From NCBI RefSeq assembly GCF_001400735.1, contig NZ_LJPW01000056.1, forward strand, positions 56 through 51,200: 51,145 bases of DNA, in the 5' to 3' direction. How positions within the stretch are numbered: position 1 is the stretch's first letter; the number at the start of each line of letters is the position of its first letter. This document shows positions 40,240 to 49,728 of the stretch, piece after piece. Below the pieces are notes generated by a model that was given only the letters and a program-made list of their open reading frames with translations, was not told the origin of the DNA and did no database searches. The position numbers and the translations under genes are program-made. The DNA comes from Pseudomonas caricapapayae (GTDB lineage Bacteria > Pseudomonadota > Gammaproteobacteria > Pseudomonadales > Pseudomonadaceae).

Positions 40240-43200
40240 ATGTCAGCAGCACTTCCATATTTTTTCAGCGACTCTCTGCGCGCACGATTCACACAAGACA
40301 TTCAGGACGCAATCGACAGCTCTCGCATCAGCCTGGATGAGGGCAATTGGCTACGGCTGTTGAATGCCGCGAACAGTGAGTCGACTGCTGATGAACGCGT
40401 TCCGAGAGCCGACCGGCTGATCATAGGCGACGGTTCACCTGACAACGCCGAACTGGCAGGGGCCTTGTTCATCAGTGACCCTGCCAGAACTGCAGCGCCT
40501 GTTTTTTTGAGTACGCTGGCCTTCGGGATCGAGCGATTCGAGAGTCGCAGCTCGCTGCTCGGCACGTTACAGCAGCGTTTCAATGAGGTTAGCGCGATAT
40601 CGACGCTCGAGGCAGAGCGCATTGATGGCTCGCTTTTCGAAGCACGTACGCTGGCTGTGATGCGTGAGCAGGCCGGGCATCTGGAAAATCTGTCGGTGCA
40701 GTTGCAGAACCTGCCTGACATGCGAGCTGCGGCAGGCAAGGCCTTGCAGACAGTTTTATCGCAGAAGGGCCTAGGCAGTATCGATGTTTTCAGCCAGCTA
40801 TTGCAGCTTGTCGATACCGAGGCCGGGACTGACCCAAGGGGCTCGGTCGTCGGCACTCAGTATCTGGCCGATGCGGCTGTACAGGCATTTTCCGCGGAAC
40901 CACGCCCGGGAAGCCTGATACGAAAATTTCTGGACGCCAAGGGACTGGCCTTGTCTCAGGCACAGACGAGCCTGTTCGAGCAGGCGCTGGCTGACTGTGT
41001 TTCCGAAGTCAGCGTTGCTTACGAACAACTGCTGTCTGACTACTGGATGTCCAGACGGCAGGACGGGCATTCAGTTCGAGACTTTGTCAGCCATGCGCTC
41101 GCGGAGTGTTTTCGTCAGCATCTTCTATCGAGCAGGGCACATGGCACGATGACTGAGGCTGAGTATCGTTGTTTGCTCAGCCTGTTGCCTTCGAACCCTG
41201 ACACTGTTGATGCATCGTCGATACGTGTCCGACGTCTGTCAGTCGCAGTGGCCGACCAGGAACCGGTAAAACTGGTGGGCATGTTCCTGATCGATTTTGC
41301 CGCAAGAGAGTCGTCGAGCGTGTTTCTTTATTCCTCGCTACAGGGCGTTTTGCGCTTTGGCGATTCAGCCTTGGCAACTGCGTACTTAGTGAGCGATCCC
41401 TCGCGTGCAAAGCTGTTGGCTTATTCATCCTTGAACGACCACCTTGCCGTCAGGGAGCAGGGAGAGGTCGAGCTGCATCAGGATGCGCTCAGCGCAGCAT
41501 TTTTCAGTGAGTTCGTTGATTCGGTCATTGCTTTGCAAAAGCGTAATTTGCGTTATGTGCTGGAACTGCCCGCCCTTCATTCCGAAGAAAATCCGGTGCG
41601 GGTCGATGATGCGCTGGATATTCGCAGGCTACTGGACGGTCGGCTGCCGAACCTGCATGACGCAGGGCGCTGGCACCCGGAGCCGCTGGCCTTCGATCAG
41701 GTCTGGGGAACGTCCGCACTGGCTGACACGCGGCAACAGCCGGACTTGGCTTCCGAGCGTTCCTACAACTGGATTGCCAAGCTGAAGAAGCTCGATGGGT
41801 TGCTGGAGCGCATTGATGTTCTACATGCCGGGGTGGATGGCTGCATGCGCCACGCGCTGAACCGATACCTGGCTGTGCTTGGAGGAGCGTCGCTGGATGC
41901 ACGGAGGCTTTGGGTCTTGCCAGCTGCAGCAGACGCAGTGCCCGTGCGCCTGCTTTCGCTGGCGCTTGACCGGGTTTGCGGCTACACGCAGGCGTCGCTG
42001 TCAGACGGCGTTGTGGTTGCAGGACTGGTTTCTCCGGTTATGGAACAGCCGGTGCACCGTCTGCCATTGGCATTGCTCGAACACATACTGGTCTGTGTGC
42101 AGGCAGATTTCGCGCACCGCTTTGAGGAGCAGATCAGCGAATTTTATTCACGGTCGATTCGTCCCTTGAATCGCTGCGTGCGCACCGGTGCTCTGTCTGC
42201 GCTGGTTCGGGATGACATACTGCGCCTGGAAATGCTTGTCGAAAAGCGCATTGCCGTACTTCCCGAATCAGTCATCGAAAACGTTCAGCAGCTACTTGAC
42301 CGGCCGTTACCACACCTCAGGGAGGCGCTGAGTGAGGCGCGTGTTGACGCGTTTGCCGTTTCAGTTCAACACACCCCTGAGTCAGAAGCGATTCAGGTGC
42401 CCAACCTATTCGTGGTCAATAAAACGCGTGCTGACAGCCAGCCAGCTCTATGGATGTTGAGCAAAGGGCTCATACTTTTCGAAACGCTGCAGGCACTGAA
42501 GGAGTATGTAGCCGCGCGATTGGCAGGCAGCGAACTGGTTTCCCACTTATCCGGTGTTTTTGCCGAGTCGGACAGGCAGATGCTGCTTGATCAGCGTGCC
42601 AAAGAAGGCAAGCTTGATCTTGAGGTAGGTCTGAAGCGCATTGACGGGCATTTCATCGAGGCCTTGCAAAAGGGGGAGGTGGAGCGTCAGCGAAACACTG
42701 CGGCCTATCTTTACCAGCAGGCAGTGGACTGGCGGCTGCCGTCAGAACTTTTTGTCAATGTGCTGGGGGCTATAGAGCGCGACGACCGCAATCGCCAGGC
42801 GCTCAGCTATCTGGGCGTTGCGATTCAGTTCATCATTTACAAAGCCATCGTGCCCTCATGGATCAGCCATGCATCGAGGACCGATCAGATTATTCTGGTG
42901 GATGCCTTGCAGCGGTTCTATGTGACCTGTGTCGGCAAAAAAGATTTTCTGTTTGATATCCCCAGCCTTTATGAATACTCCTGCGAGCAATTGAAAAGCA
43001 GGTTTGAAATCGATTTCACCGAGCCTCGTCCTGACCCTGAAAATGTCCGGGTTACGCTGACCCATTATGTTCCTGCCCCGGTTGCGCAGGGGCAAACGCC
43101 TCAATTGATACCTGCGGCCACGCAAACCGTAAGCGAAAACCTTGCCGAATATGCTATCAACCGTTTCCTGTCCAGACAGGACGGAGTCATTCTTCTTTCG

Positions 43201-45474
43201 TCATGGGACGATCAGCCGCTCAATGCGTCACTGACGCCTGCTTATGTTCGTGATGTAGTCAGGTCACTGGACCTCGCGGCGGGTTATCGCAGCATGCTGA
43301 ACTCCGCGCTGGCCGTGGCGACGTCGGATTACCCCGAGCGACGCAAACTGTTCGTCGAACAGGTGCCCTCGCTGGATATTCTTCGAGCGCTTGCGCTCAG
43401 GCTGAAGAACGAACTGTCCGAGCAAGCCTATCGGGTCATCGAAAACGTATTGAATATGCCCGATGCCCTTGCACGTTTACCTGTCGACGGCTGCAAGATA
43501 GGGGTGAGCCCCTTGCAGCTGCTTGCTGCGACGGAAGGTTGGGAGCCGACCGTGGTCCTGAATACGTACCTGATAGGCCCGTTGGACAATCAACCGGGGC
43601 CTTGGGTGCTGTACGCACCGCTGCACGAAGACTTTGTTTTCAAGGAATACCCGGACAAGGTAGCGCTGCTGCAGGACATACACACCTCTGCAAGTCTTCA
43701 GACTTACATGCTGGACCGTATTGATCCCGATTTGCGCAAGGTCTACGACAACGGCGGCTTCGCGGAGCCGCACCTGCCTTTCAGCGCAGAATCGTCTTTT
43801 GATATGCCCTTTGAGAAACCCGCTCCGGTAACCGTAAAGATAAATCCTTATGAGGGCAATTGCCTGTTGCTGATGTTCAAGGGCGCTCTGGATATCCTGA
43901 CATTACAAGTGCAACAGCACAGTGTCACTAACGTCGAACATCGCAGTGCTTCGTCCCGCTACCTGTTCACGCTGGGTGCCGAGCAAGTCATGGCGCTGAT
44001 GCCTGGCCGTCTGGGTGCGCTGATTGGAATCATTCAGGGGCAGACGTTGTTGAATCTGTCGGTCATCTCTGCCGGGGATCAGAACTGGGGCAAGGCTCTC
44101 TCGGAATTCATGGCTGCGTTGAGCGTGATGATTTCTTCCAGACAGACTCCCTCGGCATTTACATCACGGATAACTGACGAAGCGGGCGTCTTATCCGAGG
44201 AGACTGGCCTGTCTGATGCGCTTGTACAGCTGGACGGCGGGACGGATGTGCCTGATGTGACCGAGTTTTCCTGGAGCAACAGCTCACTGACGCAGCAGAT
44301 ACGAGACCGCCTGCGCGAATTCGAAGTCCGTGACATTGCCTTGTCCGCGCTGCAAAAGGACGAATTGTTGAGTGTTTACCGCCATCCGGTCACGGGCAAA
44401 AAGTATGCAGCCATCGATGGGAAAACCTATGAGTTGCAATCCGATGAGGACGGCTGGTTCATTATCGCAGGTAACAAGATCGGTCCTTCTGTGGTACTGG
44501 ATGCCAATCAGCAATGGATACTTGACATCCGGGGTGGGCTGAAAGGCGGGGGTGGTGCGCTCAGCCGCTTTGACGGCAGCCTCGTGGATGATCTGGTTGA
44601 CGAAACCATGGTCGTCAACGCTCGCGGCATGCCTGAGATTCGACGTTCCTACCGGGAAATGGCCCAGTCTATCGAAGATGGACACGCTCAGGCTCAGCGC
44701 TATCTGGAAAACTGTCTGGCCAACCTGACCTGGCGATTGCCGAACGGTAAGGTAAACCCGAGAACGGAAAAAATACTCGTCGATTTTTTTGCTCATAAAG
44801 ACCCGGATGAGCGACTTTACGATGTTACCAAAAAGGCTGTTATCGACCTTTATCAAGAGTTGATGGATCCTTCGCTGTCGCCCATCGATTCTGCGCGCTA
44901 TGTCGTCGGGGTCAATCGAACAGGTTACGAGTCTTCCAATGCGTTCATTTTCAAGGAAGATCCATCAAGACGGATTTTTCTGACCGAGCAGTTCTTTCGC
45001 CTGCCCACCTACCGACTGAAGCTCAGCGCGATACGTTCAGGGCATTTCAAGTTTGGCCCTCACTATCGTGCTGCAATCCTGATTCATGAGTTATCTCATC
45101 TGGTGCTCAATGCCAACGACATTGCGTACGTCGACTCTCAAGCACCATTTATCGATGTGCTTGAAGATGCGCCGATTTATCGACTGCATGTGAGGAACGA
45201 GCTGATTTATCAGCAGCAGAAAACCCTCTCCTTTCAGACTGACCGCGACAAACTGTTCAAGCAGCTGGATGAAGACGCATGGCGAGACTTGAGACGAAGG
45301 GACGGTAACGGCAAGCAGACCATTCTGAGTATCACCGGCAAGAGAACCCTGGAAGAGGCGCGTGATGTGTTTTATAGCGACGTCCACAAGCGCACCGACA
45401 TCATGCTTAAAAACGCCGATTCGGTCGCATTGCTGGTGACTCTGCTTGGGCGGGAACGATTCACTGCGCGATGA
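40240..45474 (+). CDS. Giant toxin-like protein with C-terminal zinc metallopeptidase motif
   Basis: A single 1744-residue protein, no signal peptide and no clear transmembrane anchor; the longest apolar stretch is around 1251-1273 (MALMPGRLGALIGII). Four copies of a short module occur at about 73-103, 345-375, 720-748 and 1108-1137, each a hydrophobic strand (VFLST, VFLYS, ALWML, WVLYA) followed by a G-x-x-RF-like turn and a helix. A linker at 1380-1439 (YRHPVTGKKYAAIDG ... LDIRGGLKGGGG) resembles linkers of large Pseudomonas toxins with dermonecrotic-toxin-like regions, from memory. The C-terminus has HELSH at 1616-1620 and DIAY at 1627-1630, an M35/aspzincin-like zinc site. No immunity-type gene follows. 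Its ribosome site AAGGA can be masked by an upstream repeat. A secreted or injected toxin is inferred; target and route are unknown. Confidence 0.7.
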   Translation: MSAALPYFFSDSLRARFTQDIQDAIDSSRISLDEGNWLRLLNAANSESTADERVPRADRLIIGDGSPDNAELAGALFISDPARTAAPVFLSTLAFGIERFESRSSLLGTLQQRFNEVSAISTLEAERIDGSLFEARTLAVMREQAGHLENLSVQLQNLPDMRAAAGKALQTVLSQKGLGSIDVFSQLLQLVDTEAGTDPRGSVVGTQYLADAAVQAFSAEPRPGSLIRKFLDAKGLALSQAQTSLFEQALADCVSEVSVAYEQLLSDYWMSRRQDGHSVRDFVSHALAECFRQHLLSSRAHGTMTEAEYRCLLSLLPSNPDTVDASSIRVRRLSVAVADQEPVKLVGMFLIDFAARESSSVFLYSSLQGVLRFGDSALATAYLVSDPSRAKLLAYSSLNDHLAVREQGEVELHQDALSAAFFSEFVDSVIALQKRNLRYVLELPALHSEENPVRVDDALDIRRLLDGRLPNLHDAGRWHPEPLAFDQVWGTSALADTRQQPDLASERSYNWIAKLKKLDGLLERIDVLHAGVDGCMRHALNRYLAVLGGASLDARRLWVLPAAADAVPVRLLSLALDRVCGYTQASLSDGVVVAGLVSPVMEQPVHRLPLALLEHILVCVQADFAHRFEEQISEFYSRSIRPLNRCVRTGALSALVRDDILRLEMLVEKRIAVLPESVIENVQQLLDRPLPHLREALSEARVDAFAVSVQHTPESEAIQVPNLFVVNKTRADSQPALWMLSKGLILFETLQALKEYVAARLAGSELVSHLSGVFAESDRQMLLDQRAKEGKLDLEVGLKRIDGHFIEALQKGEVERQRNTAAYLYQQAVDWRLPSELFVNVLGAIERDDRNRQALSYLGVAIQFIIYKAIVPSWISHASRTDQIILVDALQRFYVTCVGKKDFLFDIPSLYEYSCEQLKSRFEIDFTEPRPDPENVRVTLTHYVPAPVAQGQTPQLIPAATQTVSENLAEYAINRFLSRQDGVILLSSWDDQPLNASLTPAYVRDVVRSLDLAAGYRSMLNSALAVATSDYPERRKLFVEQVPSLDILRALALRLKNELSEQAYRVIENVLNMPDALARLPVDGCKIGVSPLQLLAATEGWEPTVVLNTYLIGPLDNQPGPWVLYAPLHEDFVFKEYPDKVALLQDIHTSASLQTYMLDRIDPDLRKVYDNGGFAEPHLPFSAESSFDMPFEKPAPVTVKINPYEGNCLLLMFKGALDILTLQVQQHSVTNVEHRSASSRYLFTLGAEQVMALMPGRLGALIGIIQGQTLLNLSVISAGDQNWGKALSEFMAALSVMISSRQTPSAFTSRITDEAGVLSEETGLSDALVQLDGGTDVPDVTEFSWSNSSLTQQIRDRLREFEVRDIALSALQKDELLSVYRHPVTGKKYAAIDGKTYELQSDEDGWFIIAGNKIGPSVVLDANQQWILDIRGGLKGGGGALSRFDGSLVDDLVDETMVVNARGMPEIRRSYREMAQSIEDGHAQAQRYLENCLANLTWRLPNGKVNPRTEKILVDFFAHKDPDERLYDVTKKAVIDLYQELMDPSLSPIDSARYVVGVNRTGYESSNAFIFKEDPSRRIFLTEQFFRLPTYRLKLSAIRSGHFKFGPHYRAAILIHELSHLVLNANDIAYVDSQAPFIDVLEDAPIYRLHVRNELIYQQQKTLSFQTDRDKLFKQLDEDAWRDLRRRDGNGKQTILSITGKRTLEEARDVFYSDVHKRTDIMLKNADSVALLVTLLGRERFTAR

Positions 45475-45479
45475 CGGCA

Positions 45480-45507
45480 TGCCCCGACGACGGCAGTCGC
45501 CGGGGCA
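45480..45507. terminator. Hairpin between the toxin-like gene and the acyl-CoA dehydrogenase
   Basis: TGCCCCG (45480-45486) pairs with CGGGGCA (45501-45507) over a 14-base loop. It lies in the 43-base gap of two convergent genes. There is no T tract, so termination is only possible, not shown. Confidence 0.4.
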
Positions 45508-45517
45508 ATCAGTGTGG

Positions 45518-46669
45518 TCAGACCAGATAATGACGCAGTTCGCGCGCAATCAGCAGGCGCTGGATTTCGCTGGAACCTTCATAAATCTGGGTTATGCGCG
45601 CGTCCCGGTAATAGCGTTCGACAGGGTAGTCTTCAAGGTAACCGTAGCCGCCATGAATCTGAATTGCCTTGGAGCACACCCATTCGGCCATTTCCGAGGC
45701 AAACAGCTTGGCTTGTGATGCTTCGGACAGGCAGGGCTGGCTGGCGCTGCGCAGACGCGCAGCATGCAGAATCAACAATCGCGAGGCATTGATGCGGGTG
45801 TGCATGTCGGCCAGCAGGTTGGCGATGCTCTGATGCTCGATGATCGGTTTATCGAACTGCACACGCTCACGCGCGTAGGCCAGCGCGGCCTCGAATGCGG
45901 CTCGGGCGATGCCCAGCGCCTGTGCCGCGATACCGATACGACCCCCTTCCAGATTGGAGAGGGCAATGGCAAGGCCCTTGCCTCGCTCACCCAGCAGATT
46001 GGCAGCCGGGATTCTGCAATTGTTCAGTGTCACCGCACAGGTGTCAGACGCCCGGATACCCATCTTGTGCTCGCTGCGGTCGACTGCGAAGCCGGGGTTC
46101 TCGGTAGGTACCAGAAACGCTGAAAGGCCCTTTTTGCCGAGTTCAGGGTCGGTCACGGCAAACACGATGGCCAGTTTTGCCCGTTTGCCATTACTGACGA
46201 ACTGTTTGGCACCGTTTATGACCCACTCATCACCTTGTAATTCGGCGCGAGTCCTCAGGTTATGTGCTTCAGAGCCGGCATGGGGTTCGGTCAGACAGAA
46301 GCAGCCGATTGCGCGGCCAGTGGCAAGCTGTTCCAGCCAGGTGTGTTTCTGCTCATCTGTCCCGTAATTGAGGACGGGACCGCAGCCGACTGAGCTGTGT
46401 ACGCTCATCAGCGTTCCAGTGGCAGCGTCAGCGGCGGAGATTTCTTCAACCGCCAGAGCGTAGGCGACGTAATCGAGGTAGGTGCCACCCCATTGTTCCG
46501 GGACCACCATGCCCAGCAAGCCCAGCTCACCTAGCCTGGCGACCAGCGCATCATCGATCCAGCCGGCCTTTTCCCAGGCCTGGGCGTGCGGCGCGATTTC
46601 ATTGCGGGCAAAGTCGCGCGCCATGTCGCGAATCATTACCTGCTCTTCACTCAGTTCAAGGTCGTGCAC
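45518..46669 (-). CDS. Acyl-CoA dehydrogenase (short/branched-chain type)
   Basis: FAD enzyme of 383 residues that forms the alpha-beta double bond of acyl-CoA and passes electrons to ETF. Family signatures are [19 protein letters not shown] (FAD and substrate contact), [20 protein letters not shown], and [20 protein letters not shown] near the C-terminus. The catalytic Glu is in the YEGSSEIQ motif. It starts three bases after the 3-hydroxyisobutyryl-CoA hydrolase-like gene, so isobutyryl-CoA dehydrogenase of valine degradation is the likeliest role, though short-chain straight acyl-CoAs cannot be excluded. Confidence 0.9.
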   Translation of the reverse strand: MHDLELSEEQVMIRDMARDFARNEIAPHAQAWEKAGWIDDALVARLGELGLLGMVVPEQWGGTYLDYVAYALAVEEISAADAATGTLMSVHSSVGCGPVLNYGTDEQKHTWLEQLATGRAIGCFCLTEPHAGSEAHNLRTRAELQGDEWVINGAKQFVSNGKRAKLAIVFAVTDPELGKKGLSAFLVPTENPGFAVDRSEHKMGIRASDTCAVTLNNCRIPAANLLGERGKGLAIALSNLEGGRIGIAAQALGIARAAFEAALAYARERVQFDKPIIEHQSIANLLADMHTRINASRLLILHAARLRSASQPCLSEASQAKLFASEMAEWVCSKAIQIHGGYGYLEDYPVERYYRDARITQIYEGSSEIQRLLIARELRHYLV

Positions 46670-46672
46670 GGT

Positions 46673-47770
46673 TCAATTCTCCAGACCGCTGAAGAAACTG
46701 TGCACATGCGCGCTGCTGACGTCCTGCGCGCTGGCGTGTTTCCATTGCGGCTTCTTGTCTTTATCGATGATGAGGGCACGTATGCCTTCGATCAGATCAC
46801 CGCGCTCGAACCATTGACGGTCAAGGTGCAGTTCCATGGCGAAGCAAGCCTGCAACGGCAAGTGACGGCCGCGACGCAGCATTTCAAGTGTCACGGCCAT
46901 TGCCAGCGGCGAATGGCGTTTCATCCGCTCGACGGTGTCCAGCGCCCATTCGCGGGTATCGCCGATGACCACCTCTTGCAGTTGCTCAAGCATGCTGGGA
47001 ATGTCCGGCAGGGCGAAAAAGTGATCGATGGCGGGTCGCAGGATTTCCAGAGGCGGGTAGGGCAGGCGCTGGGTCGCCAGCTTGGCCAAGGCTCCCTGCA
47101 GGTCCTTGAGCGGCGTCGACTTCCATTTAAGGTGGTCGAGCATATGATCGAGGCGCGGCAGCATTTCGCTGTCCATGGACCAGTTGGCAAGGCCGCAATA
47201 CAGCGCATCGGCTGCGCCTATCTGTGACCCGGTTACGCCCAGCCAGGTGCCCAGTTCGCCTGGCAGTCGCGACAGAAAATGGCTGCCGCCCACATCCGGA
47301 AAGTAGCCAATGGCAACTTCCGGCATGCCGAGCCGACTGCGTTCGGTGACTACGCGCAGGTCGGCACCCTGAACCAAACCCATGCCGCCACCCAGCACCA
47401 GACCGTCCATCAGGGCCAGTACCGGTTTGCGGTAACGGTGAATCGTCAGGTCCAGTTCATATTCTTCGGCAAAGAATGTGTGATGAAGGTCCTGGCCGCT
47501 CTGATGACTTTCATACAGTGAACGGATATCGCCGCCGGCGCAGAACGCCTTACCACCTGCGCCGCGCAGAACCACGGCATGAACAGACGGGTCATCAGCC
47601 CAGCGATCAAGTTGCAGGCGAAGCAGGCGGACCATGTCCAGATCGATTGCGTTCAGGCCTTCCGGGCGGTTGAGGGTCAGGTGACCGATGTGGTTACGCA
47701 CGTCGACAACGATCGAATCCCGGCTGGTGGGCTGTCGAACCGGGCGGGCCGATGAAACCTGTGAACTCAT
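46673..47770 (-). CDS. 3-hydroxyisobutyryl-CoA hydrolase / enoyl-CoA hydratase family protein
   Basis: Crotonase-fold protein of 365 residues, longer than a simple enoyl-CoA hydratase and of the HIBCH type. Oxyanion-hole segments are GGKAFCAGGDIRSLYE and DGLVLGGGMGLVQGADLRV; the active-site Glu/Asp region is LGMPEVAIGYFPDVGGSHFLSRLPG, characteristic of the hydrolase branch. ATG 47770 lies six bases after AAGGAG; sequence further upstream in frame is not protein-like. It heads a two-gene operon with the acyl-CoA dehydrogenase. The intermediate hydratase and later enzymes of valine degradation are not in this window. Confidence 0.85.
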   Translation of the reverse strand: MSSQVSSARPVRQPTSRDSIVVDVRNHIGHLTLNRPEGLNAIDLDMVRLLRLQLDRWADDPSVHAVVLRGAGGKAFCAGGDIRSLYESHQSGQDLHHTFFAEEYELDLTIHRYRKPVLALMDGLVLGGGMGLVQGADLRVVTERSRLGMPEVAIGYFPDVGGSHFLSRLPGELGTWLGVTGSQIGAADALYCGLANWSMDSEMLPRLDHMLDHLKWKSTPLKDLQGALAKLATQRLPYPPLEILRPAIDHFFALPDIPSMLEQLQEVVIGDTREWALDTVERMKRHSPLAMAVTLEMLRRGRHLPLQACFAMELHLDRQWFERGDLIEGIRALIIDKDKKPQWKHASAQDVSSAHVHSFFSGLEN

Positions 47771-48048
47771 TCTGAACTCCTTGTTCGGTTGCGCTTTCTT
47801 CTTGTTCGAGTTTTGTTGGAGCTTCGCAGAAGATCCTAGCAGCGCAAATGTGCAAAGCAAAACTGCGTTTAAGCATAGCCTGAAGTTTCAGAAAACCACC
47901 ATTTAGAGCGTTTGCGGGGGAACTAAGCGTTGCTGCACTTGAAGGACCGAGGCGAATCGTTGTCTGCTGATGAGTATTATGACTGTCATTAATGTCACAG
48001 AAGGGAATTCTTCGGGTAGACCCATGAAAGCCTCCATGACTGTCCTGT

Positions 48049-49728
48049 ATGAGCGATAAATATGCTCCGCGCGAGTGGGCTGCCCACGAGCGTCCGACCA
48101 TGCCCGGCTCGCCGTCGACGCCGCTGCATTCTGACGCGCGGCGCTGGGCATTTGCTCTGGTGGGAGTGATCGTCGCGCTGACCGGCGGGCTCGGTAACGC
48201 GCTGGTGGTGGCCAACCTGCCGTACCTGCAAGGTGCGCTGGGGGCAACGTCGCAGGACATTGCCTGGCTGCCGGCCGCCTACATCATGACCAACGTGTCG
48301 ATGAACCTGTTGCTGGTGAAGTTTCGTCAGCAATTCGGCTTGCGCGCGTTCACCGAACTGTTTCTGGTGCTCTATGCACTGGTGACGCTGGCGCACCTTT
48401 TCGTCAACGACATTGACTCGGCGATCGCGGTGCGAGCGGCGCACGGTATGGTCGGCGCCGCGCTCAGTACCCTTGGGCTGTACTACATGATTCAGGCTTT
48501 CCCGCAGAAGTGGAGGCTCAAGGCCTTGGTTCTAGGGCTTGGCACGGCTCAGTTGGCGACGCCGCTGGCTCGTCTGGTGTCCGAAGACCTGTTGCAGATT
48601 GCCCAATGGCGCGGCCTGTATCTGTTCGAACTGGGTATGGCGCTGCTCTCGCTGGGTTGCGTGCTGATGCTCAAGCTGCCACCGGGGGATCGTTTCAAGG
48701 CATTCGAAAAGCTGGATTTTCTGACCTTCGGTTTGCTGGCTACCGGCTTTGCACTGCTGTGCGCGGTGCTGTCGCTGGGGCGTATTGAATGGTGGCTGGA
48801 GGCGCAGTGGATAGGTCTGGCTTCAGCCGCCTCCATTGTGCTGATCTGTGCAGGACTGGCCATCGAGCATAACCGCAGCAATCCGTTGCTGATCACGCGC
48901 TGGCTCGGCAGCGGGGCGATCCTGCGCCTCGGCCTGGCCGTTATCCTGTTTCGAGTAGTGCTGTCCGAGCAGTCAGTGGGGGCCGTAGGTTTTCTTCAGG
49001 CGCTCAACATGGGCAGTCAGCAACTGCACACGCTGTATCTGGTGATGTTGCTGGGCAGCGTGGCCGGGTTGGCGACCAGTGCGCTGACCATCAACCCTGC
49101 GCACCTGATCAAGCCGTTGCTGATCTCCCTGGCGATGATGGCCATCGGTGCATGGATGGACAGTCACTCGACCAATCTGACCCGGCAATCGAACATGTAC
49201 CTCAGCCAGTTTCTGCTGGCGTTCGGTGGCACGTTTTTTCTCGGTCCGACATTGGTGCTGGGGATCAGCGGGGTGCTCGCCAACCCGCGCAACATGGTGA
49301 GTTTTTCGGTGTTGTTCGGGATTACCCAAAACATCGGTGGTCTTATCGGGTCTGCTGCACTGGGCACTTTTCAGATCGTGCGCGAGAAGTTTCACTCCAG
49401 TCACATTGTCGAGCATCTGACCCTGATCGACCCGCTGGTTCAGGCGCGATTGCAAAGTTACAGCGCCAGTTACGGTTCGGTTATCGCTGATCCGTCGCTG
49501 CGCAACAGCCAAGGCATGCGCGCAATGGCTACGGCCGCGACACGGGAAGCCAACGTGCTGGCCTATAACGATGTGTTCATGCTGATCGCCCTGATTGCCG
49601 TGCTGATCATGGTCTGGATTTCAGCCCGGGTCCTGTGGCTGAAAATGACGACTCAACCGTTGGCGCTGGCACCTGTGGCACCTGGCGCTTCGACTCCCGT
49701 ATCCAATTCCGGCGTTAAATCTTCATGA
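48049..49728 (+). CDS. MFS drug exporter, DHA2 / EmrB-like
   Basis: Inner-membrane antiporter of 559 residues with about 14 hydrophobic segments, the DHA2 layout. The first is RWAFALVGVIVALTGGLGNA, and the segment GALGATSQDIAWLPAAYIMT is typical of the EmrB group. The usual proline/glycine-rich motif C after helix 4 is altered (GTAQLATPLARL). The C-terminal tail is Ala/Pro-rich. Its stop overlaps the start of the HlyD-type gene as ATGA. Together they resemble EmrAB-type pumps that need an outer-membrane TolC-like channel, absent here. The 278-base gap before it, shared with the divergent hydrolase gene, shows no promoter I would trust; the ribosome site is weak. Confidence 0.88.
   Translation: MSDKYAPREWAAHERPTMPGSPSTPLHSDARRWAFALVGVIVALTGGLGNALVVANLPYLQGALGATSQDIAWLPAAYIMTNVSMNLLLVKFRQQFGLRAFTELFLVLYALVTLAHLFVNDIDSAIAVRAAHGMVGAALSTLGLYYMIQAFPQKWRLKALVLGLGTAQLATPLARLVSEDLLQIAQWRGLYLFELGMALLSLGCVLMLKLPPGDRFKAFEKLDFLTFGLLATGFALLCAVLSLGRIEWWLEAQWIGLASAASIVLICAGLAIEHNRSNPLLITRWLGSGAILRLGLAVILFRVVLSEQSVGAVGFLQALNMGSQQLHTLYLVMLLGSVAGLATSALTINPAHLIKPLLISLAMMAIGAWMDSHSTNLTRQSNMYLSQFLLAFGGTFFLGPTLVLGISGVLANPRNMVSFSVLFGITQNIGGLIGSAALGTFQIVREKFHSSHIVEHLTLIDPLVQARLQSYSASYGSVIADPSLRNSQGMRAMATAATREANVLAYNDVFMLIALIAVLIMVWISARVLWLKMTTQPLALAPVAPGASTPVSNSGVKSS

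Noticed and set aside
40103..45517. Toxin-immunity pair around the 1744-residue gene
   Set aside because: The flanking genes are an FMN reductase and a convergent acyl-CoA dehydrogenase; no small immunity-like gene follows, so I do not claim an interbacterial toxin system.
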